Source: Leucobacter massiliensis
GTDB taxonomy: Bacteria > Actinomycetota > Actinomycetes > Actinomycetales > Microbacteriaceae
Reading direction: 5' to 3'
Assembly: GCF_002982315.1 (NCBI RefSeq)
Contig: NZ_MWZD01000022.1
Location: 153,514 to 217,513 of the forward strand
DNA: 64,000 nucleotides
The notes below the pieces were generated by a model. The model was not told where the DNA came from. It saw only the letters and a program-made list of their open reading frames with translations, and made no database searches. The position numbers and the translations under genes were made by a program. This document shows positions 48,221-56,163 of this stretch, piece after piece (position 1 is the first letter of the stretch; the number at the start of each line of letters is the position of its first letter).

Positions 48221-48249
48221 AGTATGCCACGGGTATATCAGTTGCACAA
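48221..48249 (-). promoter_or_regulatory. fdhA promoter
   Basis: On the minus strand TTGTGC (48249-48244) and CATACT (48226-48221) are exactly 17 bp apart. Confidence 0.5.
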
Positions 48250-48269
48250 CAGTCACGGGATCGCCGGAG

Positions 48270-48284
48270 GTCTCATTCTGAGAC
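48270..48284. promoter_or_regulatory. Inverted repeat upstream of the fdhA promoter
   Basis: GTCTCA-TTC-TGAGAC, 21 bp upstream of the -35. A possible activator or repressor site for formaldehyde response. Confidence 0.4.
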
Positions 48285-48408
48285 TGAGAGCCCAGTTCCG
48301 GGAGCAGCGGAGTTCGGCCTGCGGAACCGGTGAACCGAGGGATCCCGGGCACCCCTCTCCGGCGCCGCCGATGCGGTTCGCCGGTGCGGCGCAGCCCTGC
48401 CCGCCGGC

Positions 48409-48879
48409 TCAGCCGCGCTGAGCCTCCACCTGCGCGAGATCCGCCTCGAGCGCCACCCAGCCCAGCATGGCGCACTTCACGCGCATCACGAACTTCGAGA
48501 CGCCCTGGAGGGCGACCGCGTCGCCCAGCAGCTCCTCGTCCGGCTCGCCTTCGCCGCGCGCCTGGATCATCTCGCGGAACGCATCGATACGGCTGCGTGC
48601 CTCGTCCACGGTCAGCCGATCGTCCCGCACGAGCTGAGACAGGATCGACGCCGAAGCCATCGAGATGGAGCAGCCCTGTCCCTCCCAGGCGAGCCGCTCG
48701 ATGCGGCCCGAGACGGGGTCGACCGAGATCGACAGGTCGATCTCGTCGCCGCAGCTCGGATTGAACTCGTGATGGGAGGCCGTGAGCGCGTCCGGGGGCG
48801 CTTCGAGCGGCCCCTTACCCACGGGACGCTTCGAATGATCGAGGATCAGCTCCTGATAGAGCCCGTCAAGAGCGCTCAC
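48409..48879 (-). CDS. sufU: SufU-type iron-sulfur scaffold/sulfur-transfer protein
   Basis: 156 residues. LDGLYQELILDHSKRP is the family start; FNPSCGDEIDL, WEGQGCSISMASASIL and VMRVKCAMLGW supply the three Cys and the Asp that bind zinc or a nascent cluster. The long insertion between the second and third Cys marks it as SufU rather than NifU/IscU. The GTG overlaps the sufS stop (GTGA). It takes persulfide from SufS. Confidence 0.93.
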   Translation of the reverse strand: MSALDGLYQELILDHSKRPVGKGPLEAPPDALTASHHEFNPSCGDEIDLSISVDPVSGRIERLAWEGQGCSISMASASILSQLVRDDRLTVDEARSRIDAFREMIQARGEGEPDEELLGDAVALQGVSKFVMRVKCAMLGWVALEADLAQVEAQRG

Positions 48880-50192
48880 GCGGCCGCCTCCACTCCGAAA
48901 TAGCGCAGCGCACCGCGCAGCGCGTCGATGAACCGGTCCACCTCGTCCTCCGTGGTCGTCACGTGCACGCTCGCCCGGGTACTCGAGGCGATGCCGAGCG
49001 CGCGATGCAGCGGCTGCGCGCAGTGGTGACCCACGCGCACGAGCACCCCCTGCTCGTCGAGGAACTGGCCCACGTCATGAGCGTGCAGGCCCTCGACCGA
49101 GACCGCCGCGAGCGCGACCCGCTTGGCCGGATCCGCCGGCCCGAGCAAGCGCACCCCTGGCGTCGCCGCAATGCCCGCCACCAGCCGCTCCACGAGCTCG
49201 TGCTCGCGCGCTGCGGCACGCGCCATGCCGAATTCCTCGAGAAACCCGACCGCGGCACCCAGGCCCACGGCCTGGGACACCGGCTGCGTGCCGGCCTCGA
49301 AGCGCATCGGCGGCGGCATGAACTCGGCGCCCTCCATGGTGACCCTCGTAATCGCCGAGCCGCCCGTACGCGCGGGCGGCAGCGCCGCGAGCAGCTCCGG
49401 TCGGCCGTAGAGCACGCCGATGCCGTTGGGCCCGAGCATCTTGTGGCCCGAGAACGCCGCGAAGTCCACCCCCAGCGCCGCGAAGTCGACCGGCACGTGC
49501 GGCACGGACTGGCAGGCGTCGAGCACGGTGACTGCCCCGGCCGCGCGCGCCAGCTCCGCCAGCTCGGCGACGGGCGCGACGAGGCCGGTCACGTTCGAGA
49601 TGTGCGCGAAGGCGAAGATGCGGGTGCGCTCGTTCAGCGCGGCGCGCGCGTCGTCAAGGGTCCAGGTGCCGTCCTCCCGCACCGGGACGAAGCGCAGCTT
49701 CGCGCCAGTCTTCGCGGCGAGCCGCTGCCACGGGATCAGATTCGCGTGGTGCTCCGCCTCCGTGACGAGGATCTCGTCGCCCGAGCCGAGCGCGAAGCGC
49801 TCGCTGCCCGCGACCCCCAGTCCCGCGTTCGCCTCGCCGATTCCGAGCGCGACGATGTTCAACGCGTCGGTGGCGTTCTCGGCCCACACGATCTGCTCGG
49901 GAGCCGCGGCACCCACGAAGCGGGCCACCGCGGCGCGCGCCCCCTCGAAGGCCTCGGTGGCGGCGCCTACGGCACCGCTCGTGCCGCGGTGCACCGCGGC
50001 GTTCGCGGTCTCGAGGAAGCGCCGCTCGGCGTCGAGGACGACGGCCGGGCGCTGCGAGGTGGCTGCCGAGTCGAGGTACGCCGGCGCGGCTGCGCGGTCG
50101 GCGAGGCCGTCGGCCGCGGCGAAGTAGGGGAAGGCCGCGCGCAGCTGCGCGAGCTCTGCGGGGGCGAGTGCGGGAGCGGGCATGGTCTCCAT
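48876..50192 (-). CDS. sufS: SufS-type cysteine desulfurase
   Basis: 438 residues from the ATG at 50192 (an ATG at 50183 is also possible). AFSGHKMLGPNGIGVLYG contains the PLP Lys, EAEHHANLIPWQRL the cofactor-stacking His, and LVRVGHHCAQPLHRAL the catalytic Cys of class II desulfurases. It works with the coupled sufU to feed SufBCD, which is not in this window. An upstream extension of the frame crosses a tandem repeat and is not coding. Confidence 0.94.
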   Translation of the reverse strand: METMPAPALAPAELAQLRAAFPYFAAADGLADRAAAPAYLDSAATSQRPAVVLDAERRFLETANAAVHRGTSGAVGAATEAFEGARAAVARFVGAAAPEQIVWAENATDALNIVALGIGEANAGLGVAGSERFALGSGDEILVTEAEHHANLIPWQRLAAKTGAKLRFVPVREDGTWTLDDARAALNERTRIFAFAHISNVTGLVAPVAELAELARAAGAVTVLDACQSVPHVPVDFAALGVDFAAFSGHKMLGPNGIGVLYGRPELLAALPPARTGGSAITRVTMEGAEFMPPPMRFEAGTQPVSQAVGLGAAVGFLEEFGMARAAAREHELVERLVAGIAATPGVRLLGPADPAKRVALAAVSVEGLHAHDVGQFLDEQGVLVRVGHHCAQPLHRALGIASSTRASVHVTTTEDEVDRFIDALRGALRYFGVEAAA

Positions 50193-50276
50193 TCTTCCAC
50201 CGACTGCCGACACGGCGCGGCGGAGCCGGTATTTCCCGAGTACCGGGAACAACGCCGCCGGACGGCCCGGTATTCC

Positions 50277-50339
50277 GGCCCCGGCGCTCAGCGAGCAGGC
50301 CCCGGCGCTCAGCGAGCAGGCCCCGGCGCTCAGCGAGCC
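50277..50339. repeat. Three tandem 21-bp units at the MFS gene end
   Basis: The unit GGCCCCGGCGCTCAGCGAGC plus one base repeats three times (starts 50277, 50298, 50319). The last copy contains the TGA stop of the MFS gene at 50330-50332, so the other copies duplicate its 3' end beyond the stop. Confidence 0.85.
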
Positions 50340-51574
50340 GTCCGCGGCGTCAAGAGCCAGTTGGCGGCACCGGTGAGCACCGTCGCCGCCCCGGCGCACA
50401 GCGGCAGCAGCAGGGCCGCCGCCAGGCCCTGCGACTCGGCGACGATTCCGGTCGCCGCCGCAGACAGCGACTGGCCGAGCATGATCCCTGATCCGAGCAT
50501 CGTCATCACCGTGGCCGAGCGTCCCTCGGGGCTGCGCCCTGCGCCGAAGCCGTAGAGGGTGACCAGCAGCGGGCCGATGCCGATCCCGGTGATCGCGAGG
50601 CCCAGCGCGACCGTGCCCACACCGCGGCCGGGAGCCGAGGCCGAGGCGAGGATCGCCTCCCCGATGACGATGCAGCTGGCGAAGACGAGCCAGCGCATAC
50701 GCAGCGTGAAGCGCGGCGAGAAGAGCGCGGCGCAGATCGCGAGGATCGCCGATCCCACGCCCATCACCCCGTAGAAGAGGCCCGCCGACTCCGCGGAGCC
50801 CCGCGCCTGCATGAACGCCGTCAGCGAGGTGAGGGTCGAGCCGAACACCGTGCCGACCGCGAAGATGCCGAGCACCACGACCAGCAGCGCGGGGCGCAGC
50901 AGCTCGGCGGCGGGGGCCAGCGTCGCGGCGCGCTCCGCAGGCGAGGTGGCGGAGACGCTCGTGCGATGCAGGGCGAAGGCGGTGACGAAGAGCAGCGTGA
51001 GCGCCGCGGCCCCCGCGATCGGGGCCCAGGCTCCGAGCGTCGTGGCCAGCAGGCCCACGATCACGGGGCCGAAGACGAACACCAGCTCGTCCGCCGCGGA
51101 CTCGTAGGCCAGCACGGTGGAGATGGTGCGGGGCCGGCGCTCCGCGGGCAGCTCCGTCCGGATGATCGTGACGAGGCGGGACCGGGACATGGGCGAGGTC
51201 TGCGGCACCGAGGCGCCCACGAGGAACGCCGCCGCGAATACCGCGAGCGGGGGGAGCGGGCTCATCGCCGTCCAGGCGAGCAGGCCGAGCGCCACGCTGT
51301 TCACCCCGGCCGTGGCCAGCAGCGTCGGCCGCTGTCCGAAGCGGTCCGCGGCGGCGCCGATCAACGGGCCGAAGACCGCCGAGGCGATCCCCACCACCGC
51401 GGAGCCGAGGCCGGCGAGTTCCACCGAGCCGCGCACCGACACGAGCAGGGTGAGCACCCCCACCACCGACATCGCGAACGGCAGTCGCGCGACGAGCGCA
51501 AGAGGGAAGTAAGCGATTCCGGTGCGCGCGATCAGCGTGTCTCGGCGGTCCGGTTCCGGGTGCGGTGAGTGCAT
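50330..51574 (-). CDS. MFS transporter (12-helix)
   Basis: 414 residues, about 12 membrane segments. The loop GAAADRFGQRPTLLA between helices 2 and 3 matches the MFS motif. Related to sugar or drug efflux-type permeases; the substrate cannot be assigned. The ATG at 51574 follows a TAGAGT box by 9 nt. Its end is about 140 bp from the sufS start on the same strand, separated by the 21-bp repeats. Confidence 0.87.
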   Translation of the reverse strand: MHSPHPEPDRRDTLIARTGIAYFPLALVARLPFAMSVVGVLTLLVSVRGSVELAGLGSAVVGIASAVFGPLIGAAADRFGQRPTLLATAGVNSVALGLLAWTAMSPLPPLAVFAAAFLVGASVPQTSPMSRSRLVTIIRTELPAERRPRTISTVLAYESAADELVFVFGPVIVGLLATTLGAWAPIAGAAALTLLFVTAFALHRTSVSATSPAERAATLAPAAELLRPALLVVVLGIFAVGTVFGSTLTSLTAFMQARGSAESAGLFYGVMGVGSAILAICAALFSPRFTLRMRWLVFASCIVIGEAILASASAPGRGVGTVALGLAITGIGIGPLLVTLYGFGAGRSPEGRSATVMTMLGSGIMLGQSLSAAATGIVAESQGLAAALLLPLCAGAATVLTGAANWLLTPRTAR

Positions 51575-51636
51575 AGCCGACCTACTCTAGCGCCCGCGAC
51601 CGCGTTCGCCTGTTCAGCGGTGCGCCGGCGCTCCGT

Positions 51637-52737
51637 TCAGGAGCCCGCCGGGAGCTGCACGCCCTGCGCGTCGAGGAACGCGCGGAACGCCGCGCCGTCG
51701 CCGGGCGCGCCCGTGTACGGTACGCCGTCCACGAGGACGAGCGGCGTCCCCGTCACCGTGAGCGAGGGATCGGCGGCGTGGGGAACGGGATTCGCGAACA
51801 CCCAGTCGTTCAGCGCGGTCGCGAAGCCGGTGAAGCGGCGCTCCTCCACGCAGCTCCGGACCCCCTCGCCGAGGCCGCCCGTCGCGCGGTCCAGCTCCGC
51901 GAGCAGGGCGTCGTCGTCGTGCCCCGCCTGGCTCTCCGCGGGCTGGAACGCCGGATCGAGCAGCGCGGCGTGCGCGTCCCAGGCGGCGTCCGGCTGCTGA
52001 TCCGCCACGCAGGCCATTGCGCCGGCCGCCCGCGAGGAGTACGCATCGGGCGACACCCGGTCGAGGAAGGTGAGCGGCGTCAGCTCCACCGCAGCGGCAC
52101 CCGAGGCGACCGCGTCGGCGAGCGTCTGCGCATTCTCCCGCTCGAACTCCCCGCAGAAGGGGCAGCGGTAGTCGAGGTAGACGCGCACCAGCGCGCCCTG
52201 CCCGAGCTCGGACGCCTCGCGCGGTTCGGGCAGGGCGTTGTCGTGCGGGGCGTCCGAGCGCAGGAGCTCGATCCCGCCGTCGCCGTCGCCGGTGAACACG
52301 AGCCCGCCGGTGGACATGTTCGCGGGCCACGCGACGGCAGGGGCGCCCTCGCCCCCAGAGCCGCCGTCCTCGGCGTCCTGGCCCGGGGGCGCCGCCGTCG
52401 GCGCGAGCTCCGAGAACGGCGTCGCGAGCGAGGCGAAGGCCATCGCACCGGCAACGGCGGCCACGAGCATCGCCGCGCCGCCGCCCGCGAGACCCGTGAC
52501 GCTCGGGGCGCGCCGCTGCCGCAGCACGAGCGCCACGATCCCGAGCACGACCGCCACGAGGCCCAGGGCTGCGCCGACGGCGGTGACGGGCGGCGCGTAG
52601 AACACGCCGACCAGCGCCGTCAGCAGTGCGAGGAGGCCGAGCGCCATCGCGGTGATCGCGAGGCCCCGGCCGGGGCGCGCCGAACCGTTCGCGTAGGGGT
52701 GGGGTGGCGGCGAGAACGGGTGCTGCGGAGCGCTCAT
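51637..52737 (-). CDS. Membrane-anchored DsbA-like thioredoxin-fold protein
   Basis: 366 residues from the ATG at 52737. A Pro-rich cytosolic start precedes three membrane segments (DUF4190-like, about residues 25-105), then an extracytoplasmic DsbA-type domain with the redox motif YLDYRCPFCGEF near residue 190 and the cis-Pro loop VTGTPLVLVDG. Probably forms or isomerises disulfides in exported proteins. It lies 62 bp upstream of the MFS gene on the same strand. Confidence 0.88.
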   Translation of the reverse strand: MSAPQHPFSPPPHPYANGSARPGRGLAITAMALGLLALLTALVGVFYAPPVTAVGAALGLVAVVLGIVALVLRQRRAPSVTGLAGGGAAMLVAAVAGAMAFASLATPFSELAPTAAPPGQDAEDGGSGGEGAPAVAWPANMSTGGLVFTGDGDGGIELLRSDAPHDNALPEPREASELGQGALVRVYLDYRCPFCGEFERENAQTLADAVASGAAAVELTPLTFLDRVSPDAYSSRAAGAMACVADQQPDAAWDAHAALLDPAFQPAESQAGHDDDALLAELDRATGGLGEGVRSCVEERRFTGFATALNDWVFANPVPHAADPSLTVTGTPLVLVDGVPYTGAPGDGAAFRAFLDAQGVQLPAGS

Positions 52738-52778
52738 GGGGTCCATCCTCTCAGACACCCGCCCCGCCCGAATCGGGG

Positions 52779-52797
52779 AGATGTGTAAAAGAGACAC
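52779..52797 (+). other. Tn5 mosaic-end-like sequence, internal copy
   Basis: AGATGTGTAAAAGAGACAC matches 17 of 19 bases of the Tn5 mosaic end. It lies between the DsbA-like gene and rsmI, after a CCCCG/CGGGG stem. No transposase gene or second end is nearby, and flanking bases do not look like sequencing adapter. Confidence 0.5.
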
Positions 52798-52833
52798 CCC
52801 CCTTGCTACCCCCGCGCCTCCGCCGCGCGGGCA

Positions 52834-52839
52834 TAGCAT
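52834..52839 (+). promoter_or_regulatory. -10 box of rsmI, leaderless arrangement
   Basis: TAGCAT is 6 nt from the ATG. The intervening GGAGGC could be a ribosome site but is too close to the start to work normally. Confidence 0.45.
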
Positions 52840-52845
52840 GGAGGC

Positions 52846-53664
52846 ATGCTCCTGCTCGCCGCCACCCCGATCGGCAACCTCGGGGACGCCTCGCTCAGGC
52901 TGCGCGAGACCTTCGAGACGGCCACCGTGATCGCCGCTGAGGACACCCGCCACACGGCGCAGCTGCTCCGGCTGCTCGGCATCGAGAACCGGCCCGAGCT
53001 GCTCGCCCTGCACGAGCACAACGAGCACGACCGCGCGGCCGCGCTCGTGGAGCGCGCCGCGGGCGAGGACGTGGTGCTGGTGAGCGACGCCGGCATGCCG
53101 ACGGTCTCGGATCCGGGCTTCCGGGTGGTGCAGCTCGCCGCCGCGCAGGGCGTCGAGGTGAGCGCGATCCCGGGGCCGAGCGCGGTGATCACGGCGCTCG
53201 CCGTCTCCGGCCTGCCGACGGACCGCTTCGCATTCGAGGGCTTCCTGCCGCGAAAGGCGGGGGAGCGGTCCCGGGCTCTCGAACACCTCGCCGCCGAGCG
53301 CCGCACGCTCGTCTTCTTCGAGGCTCCGTCCCGGCTCGCCTCCGCGCTCGCCGAGCTCGCACGCGTCTTCGGGGAGGGGCGTCCCGCCGCCGTCTGCCGT
53401 GAGCTCACCAAGCTGCACGAGGAGGTGCGCCGCGGCACCCTCGGCGAGCTCGCGGCCTGGGCGGCGGAGGGCGTGCGCGGCGAGATCGTGATCGTCGTCG
53501 GCGGTGCGCCGCAGGCCGAGACCTCGCCCGAGACGGCACTCGCGGAGGTCCAGCAGCGCGTTGCGGAGGGCGAACGTCTGAAAGACGCTGCGCGGTCGGT
53601 CGCCGAGGCGACGGGGATCCCCTCGCGGGAGCTGTATGCGGCGGCGCTCGCCGCGCGAGCCTGA
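52846..53664 (+). CDS. rsmI: 16S rRNA (cytidine-1402-2'-O)-methyltransferase
   Basis: 272 residues. Starts LLLAATPIGNLGDASLRLRE; ATVIAAEDTRHTAQLLR, VSDAGMPTVSDPGFRVV and SAIPGPSAVITALAVSGLPT are the SAM-binding and dimer motifs of the tetrapyrrole-methylase fold. It methylates C1402 in the ribosomal decoding centre with RsmH. Confidence 0.96.
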   Translation: MLLLAATPIGNLGDASLRLRETFETATVIAAEDTRHTAQLLRLLGIENRPELLALHEHNEHDRAAALVERAAGEDVVLVSDAGMPTVSDPGFRVVQLAAAQGVEVSAIPGPSAVITALAVSGLPTDRFAFEGFLPRKAGERSRALEHLAAERRTLVFFEAPSRLASALAELARVFGEGRPAAVCRELTKLHEEVRRGTLGELAAWAAEGVRGEIVIVVGGAPQAETSPETALAEVQQRVAEGERLKDAARSVAEATGIPSRELYAAALAARA

Positions 53665-53764
53665 GCGGGCGGAGCCTCCCAGGAGAACATGAGACGACTG
53701 GGGGATACTCGGGGAAGGCTATTCGCTCTCCGTGTCTCCCCCCAAGCGAAGGATCCAGATCACC

Positions 53765-54802
53765 GTGAACCTCACCCGTGCCCTTTTGCCCGCCGCGCTC
53801 GCGGGCGCCCTGCTGATGTCCGCGTGCAGCGCGGGCGGTTCGCCGTCGAAGGACGCTTCCGGGGCCGACTGCGTGCCGGCGGGCTCCGCCAGCGACTCCA
53901 TCGAGGTGAAGGGCGACGTCGGCTCGGGCCTCGAGCTCACCTCGAAGACCCCCGTCGAGGCCGACACGCTGCAGCGCACGGTCCTCAAGGACGGCGAGGG
54001 CGACGCGCCGAAGGACGGTCAGCAGGTCGAGGTCGCCATGACCATGTTCAACGGCAAGGACGGCAGCGTGCTGCAGGAGGCGCCCGCGGCGCCGACGCCC
54101 TTCGCGAAGGGCACGCTCTTCGACTGGGCCTACGACGGGCTGCGCTGCGGGGTGCCCGGCCAGGAGGTCGCGCTCGCAATGCCGTTCACCGAGGCATACC
54201 CCGATCTGGAACCCGAGCAGGTCGGCCTCTCGGGTGTGGCGAAGGACGACACGGTCGTGGTGGTCATGTCGATCGGCAAGGTCTCCGACGCGGCCGACGA
54301 CGCAGGCGCCAGCGGCGAGCCGGGCACCCTCGGCGAGGACGAGCTGCTGAAGAAGGCCGAAGGCAAGGCCGTGCCGGCGCCCGAGGGCTTCCCGACCGTG
54401 AAGCTCGCCGACGACGGCTCGCCCACGATCACCATGCCCAAGGGCGTGGAGCCGCCGAGCAAGCTGGAGGTCGCGACCCTCATCGAGGGCGACGGCGAGA
54501 CCGTCGAACCGGGGGATCGCGTCTACGTCAACTACCGCGGCGTGATCTGGCGCACGGGCGAGGAGTTCGACTCGAGCTGGAGCCGGGGCGAGCCCGCCAA
54601 CTTCGTCACGACCCAGGTGATCGGCGGCTTCCAGAAGGCGCTCGAGGGGCAGAAGGTCGGCTCCCAGGTGATCGCGGTCGTTCCCGCCGAGGACGGGGGC
54701 TACGGCGGCGCCCAGCTCGAGCAGATGGGGCACCAGGCCGACGACGTGATGGTGTTCGTGCTCGACATCCTCGGAACGGTGCACGCCGACTCCGGGAAGT
54801 AG
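53765..54802 (+). CDS. FKBP-type peptidyl-prolyl isomerase lipoprotein, two tandem domains
   Basis: 345 residues from the GTG at 53765, which has AAGGA upstream and gives a clean signal, MNLTRALLPAALAGALLMSA, then lipidated Cys. Two FKBP-like units follow: about 60-165 (degenerate, GTLFDWAYDGLRCGVPGQEV) and about 240-345 (DRVYVNYRGVIWRTGEEFD, VIGGFQKALEGQKVGSQV). The second keeps more active-site aromatics. It probably assists folding of exported proteins. Confidence 0.9.
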   Translation: MNLTRALLPAALAGALLMSACSAGGSPSKDASGADCVPAGSASDSIEVKGDVGSGLELTSKTPVEADTLQRTVLKDGEGDAPKDGQQVEVAMTMFNGKDGSVLQEAPAAPTPFAKGTLFDWAYDGLRCGVPGQEVALAMPFTEAYPDLEPEQVGLSGVAKDDTVVVVMSIGKVSDAADDAGASGEPGTLGEDELLKKAEGKAVPAPEGFPTVKLADDGSPTITMPKGVEPPSKLEVATLIEGDGETVEPGDRVYVNYRGVIWRTGEEFDSSWSRGEPANFVTTQVIGGFQKALEGQKVGSQVIAVVPAEDGGYGGAQLEQMGHQADDVMVFVLDILGTVHADSGK

Positions 54803-54872
54803 CAGCGGCGCCGATCCGGCCGGCCCGCGGCCCGGATCCGCTGATGGCCCCGTCGCTCCCCGGAGCGGCGGG

Positions 54873-54912
54873 GCTGCGCCGTTCCGGGCGGTGCTGCGCC
54901 GTTCCGGGCGGT
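54873..54912. repeat. 20-bp tandem duplication before dxr
   Basis: GCTGCGCCGTTCCGGGCGGT occurs twice in succession in the FKBP-dxr intergenic region, preceded by a CCCCG-rich stretch. It may duplicate a promoter-proximal element. Confidence 0.75.
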
Positions 54913-54932
54913 GAGCCGCCAGAATGGTGTGC

Positions 54933-56015
54933 ATGAAGCGCGTCGTCATCCTCGGATCCACCGGCTCGATCGGCGAGCAGGCGCTCGACGTCGTCCGCAA
55001 GAACCCCTCGAAGTTCCAGATCGTCGGCCTCGTGGCCGGATCGAACGGCGAACGGGTGCGGTCGCAGGCCGAGGAGTTCAGCGTCGAGCACACGGCGCTC
55101 GGGATCGACGAGGCGGTGAAGCTGATCCGTGAGGTGCCCGCCGACGTGGTGCTCAACGGCATCACCGGCTCGGTCGGCCTCGCGCCGACGATCGCGGCGC
55201 TCGAAGCGGGCCGCACGCTCGCGCTCGCCAACAAGGAGTCGCTGATCGTCGGCGGCGACCTCGTCACGGGGCTGGCGGGGCCCGATCAGATCGTCCCGGT
55301 CGACTCCGAGCACTCCGCGATCGCGCAGGCGCTGCGGGCGGGGCGCGCCGACGAGGTGCGGCGCCTGGTGCTCACGGCCTCGGGAGGCCCCTTCCGCGGG
55401 CGCAGCCGCGCCTCGCTGCGCGATGTGACCCCCGCCGAAGCGCTGGCCCATCCGACCTGGAACATGGGCCGCATGGTCACCACGAACTCCGCAACGCTGA
55501 TGAACAAGGGCCTCGAAGTGATCGAGGCGCACCTGCTCTTCGGCGTCTCCTACAGCGACATCGACGTCGTGGTGCATCCGCAGTCGATCGTGCACTCGAT
55601 GGTCGAGTTCATCGACGGCTCCACGATCCTGCAGGCCTCCCCGCCGGACATGCGGCTGCCGATCGCGCTCGGACTGAGCTGGCCGAACCGGCTCGCGCAC
55701 GTCGGTGAGCCGCTCGACTGGGGCGCGGCCGGCACGTGGGACTTCGAGCCGCTCGACGAGACCGCGTTCCCGGCCGTGGCGCTCGCGAAGGAGGTGGGGC
55801 GGGCGCGGCGCAGCTATCCCGCGGTCTTCAATGCGGCGAACGAGGAGGCGGTGCACGCCTTCCACGACGGGCGCATCGGCTTCCTCGACATCGTCGAGCT
55901 GGTGCGCGAGGTGCTCGAGGCGCACTCGGCGCCCGAGACGCTGACCCTGGAGGGCCTGGCCGAGGCCGAGCGCTGGGCGCGCGAGCGGGCCCAGCGGCTC
56001 ATCGCGGCGCGCTGA
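54933..56015 (+). CDS. dxr: 1-deoxy-D-xylulose 5-phosphate reductoisomerase
   Basis: 360 residues from the ATG at 54933. MEP-pathway enzyme giving 2-C-methylerythritol 4-phosphate. VVILGSTGSIGEQALDVVR binds NADPH; ANKESLIVGGDLV, VDSEHSAIAQAL, LTASGGPFRG and HPTWNMGRMVTTNSATLMNK-type motifs bind metal and substrate. A CAGAAT box 7 nt before an upstream in-frame ATG (54924) is an alternative leaderless start. First of a trio with rseP and ispG. Confidence 0.95.
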   Translation: MKRVVILGSTGSIGEQALDVVRKNPSKFQIVGLVAGSNGERVRSQAEEFSVEHTALGIDEAVKLIREVPADVVLNGITGSVGLAPTIAALEAGRTLALANKESLIVGGDLVTGLAGPDQIVPVDSEHSAIAQALRAGRADEVRRLVLTASGGPFRGRSRASLRDVTPAEALAHPTWNMGRMVTTNSATLMNKGLEVIEAHLLFGVSYSDIDVVVHPQSIVHSMVEFIDGSTILQASPPDMRLPIALGLSWPNRLAHVGEPLDWGAAGTWDFEPLDETAFPAVALAKEVGRARRSYPAVFNAANEEAVHAFHDGRIGFLDIVELVREVLEAHSAPETLTLEGLAEAERWARERAQRLIAAR

Positions 56016-56151
56016 GCCGGCAGCGGTACGGATCGCGGTCTGGGATCGCGCTCGGGATCGCCGCTCCGGACGGCCCCGAGCTGCGGATCGCGGCGCGTTC
56101 GGGTGCGCGGCTCCGGGGCGCCCCTCCCCGAAACTCCACAGCGCCGGGGTC

Positions 56152-56157
56152 TAGCCT
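56152..56157 (+). promoter_or_regulatory. -10 box of rseP, leaderless arrangement
   Basis: TAGCCT is separated by 6 nt (GATGCC) from the GTG start; no ribosome binding site exists. Confidence 0.55.
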
Positions 56158-56163
56158 GATGCC

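Noticed and set aside
52779..52797. Transposon insertion
   Set aside because: No paired end, target-site duplication or transposase gene was seen around the mosaic-end-like sequence.
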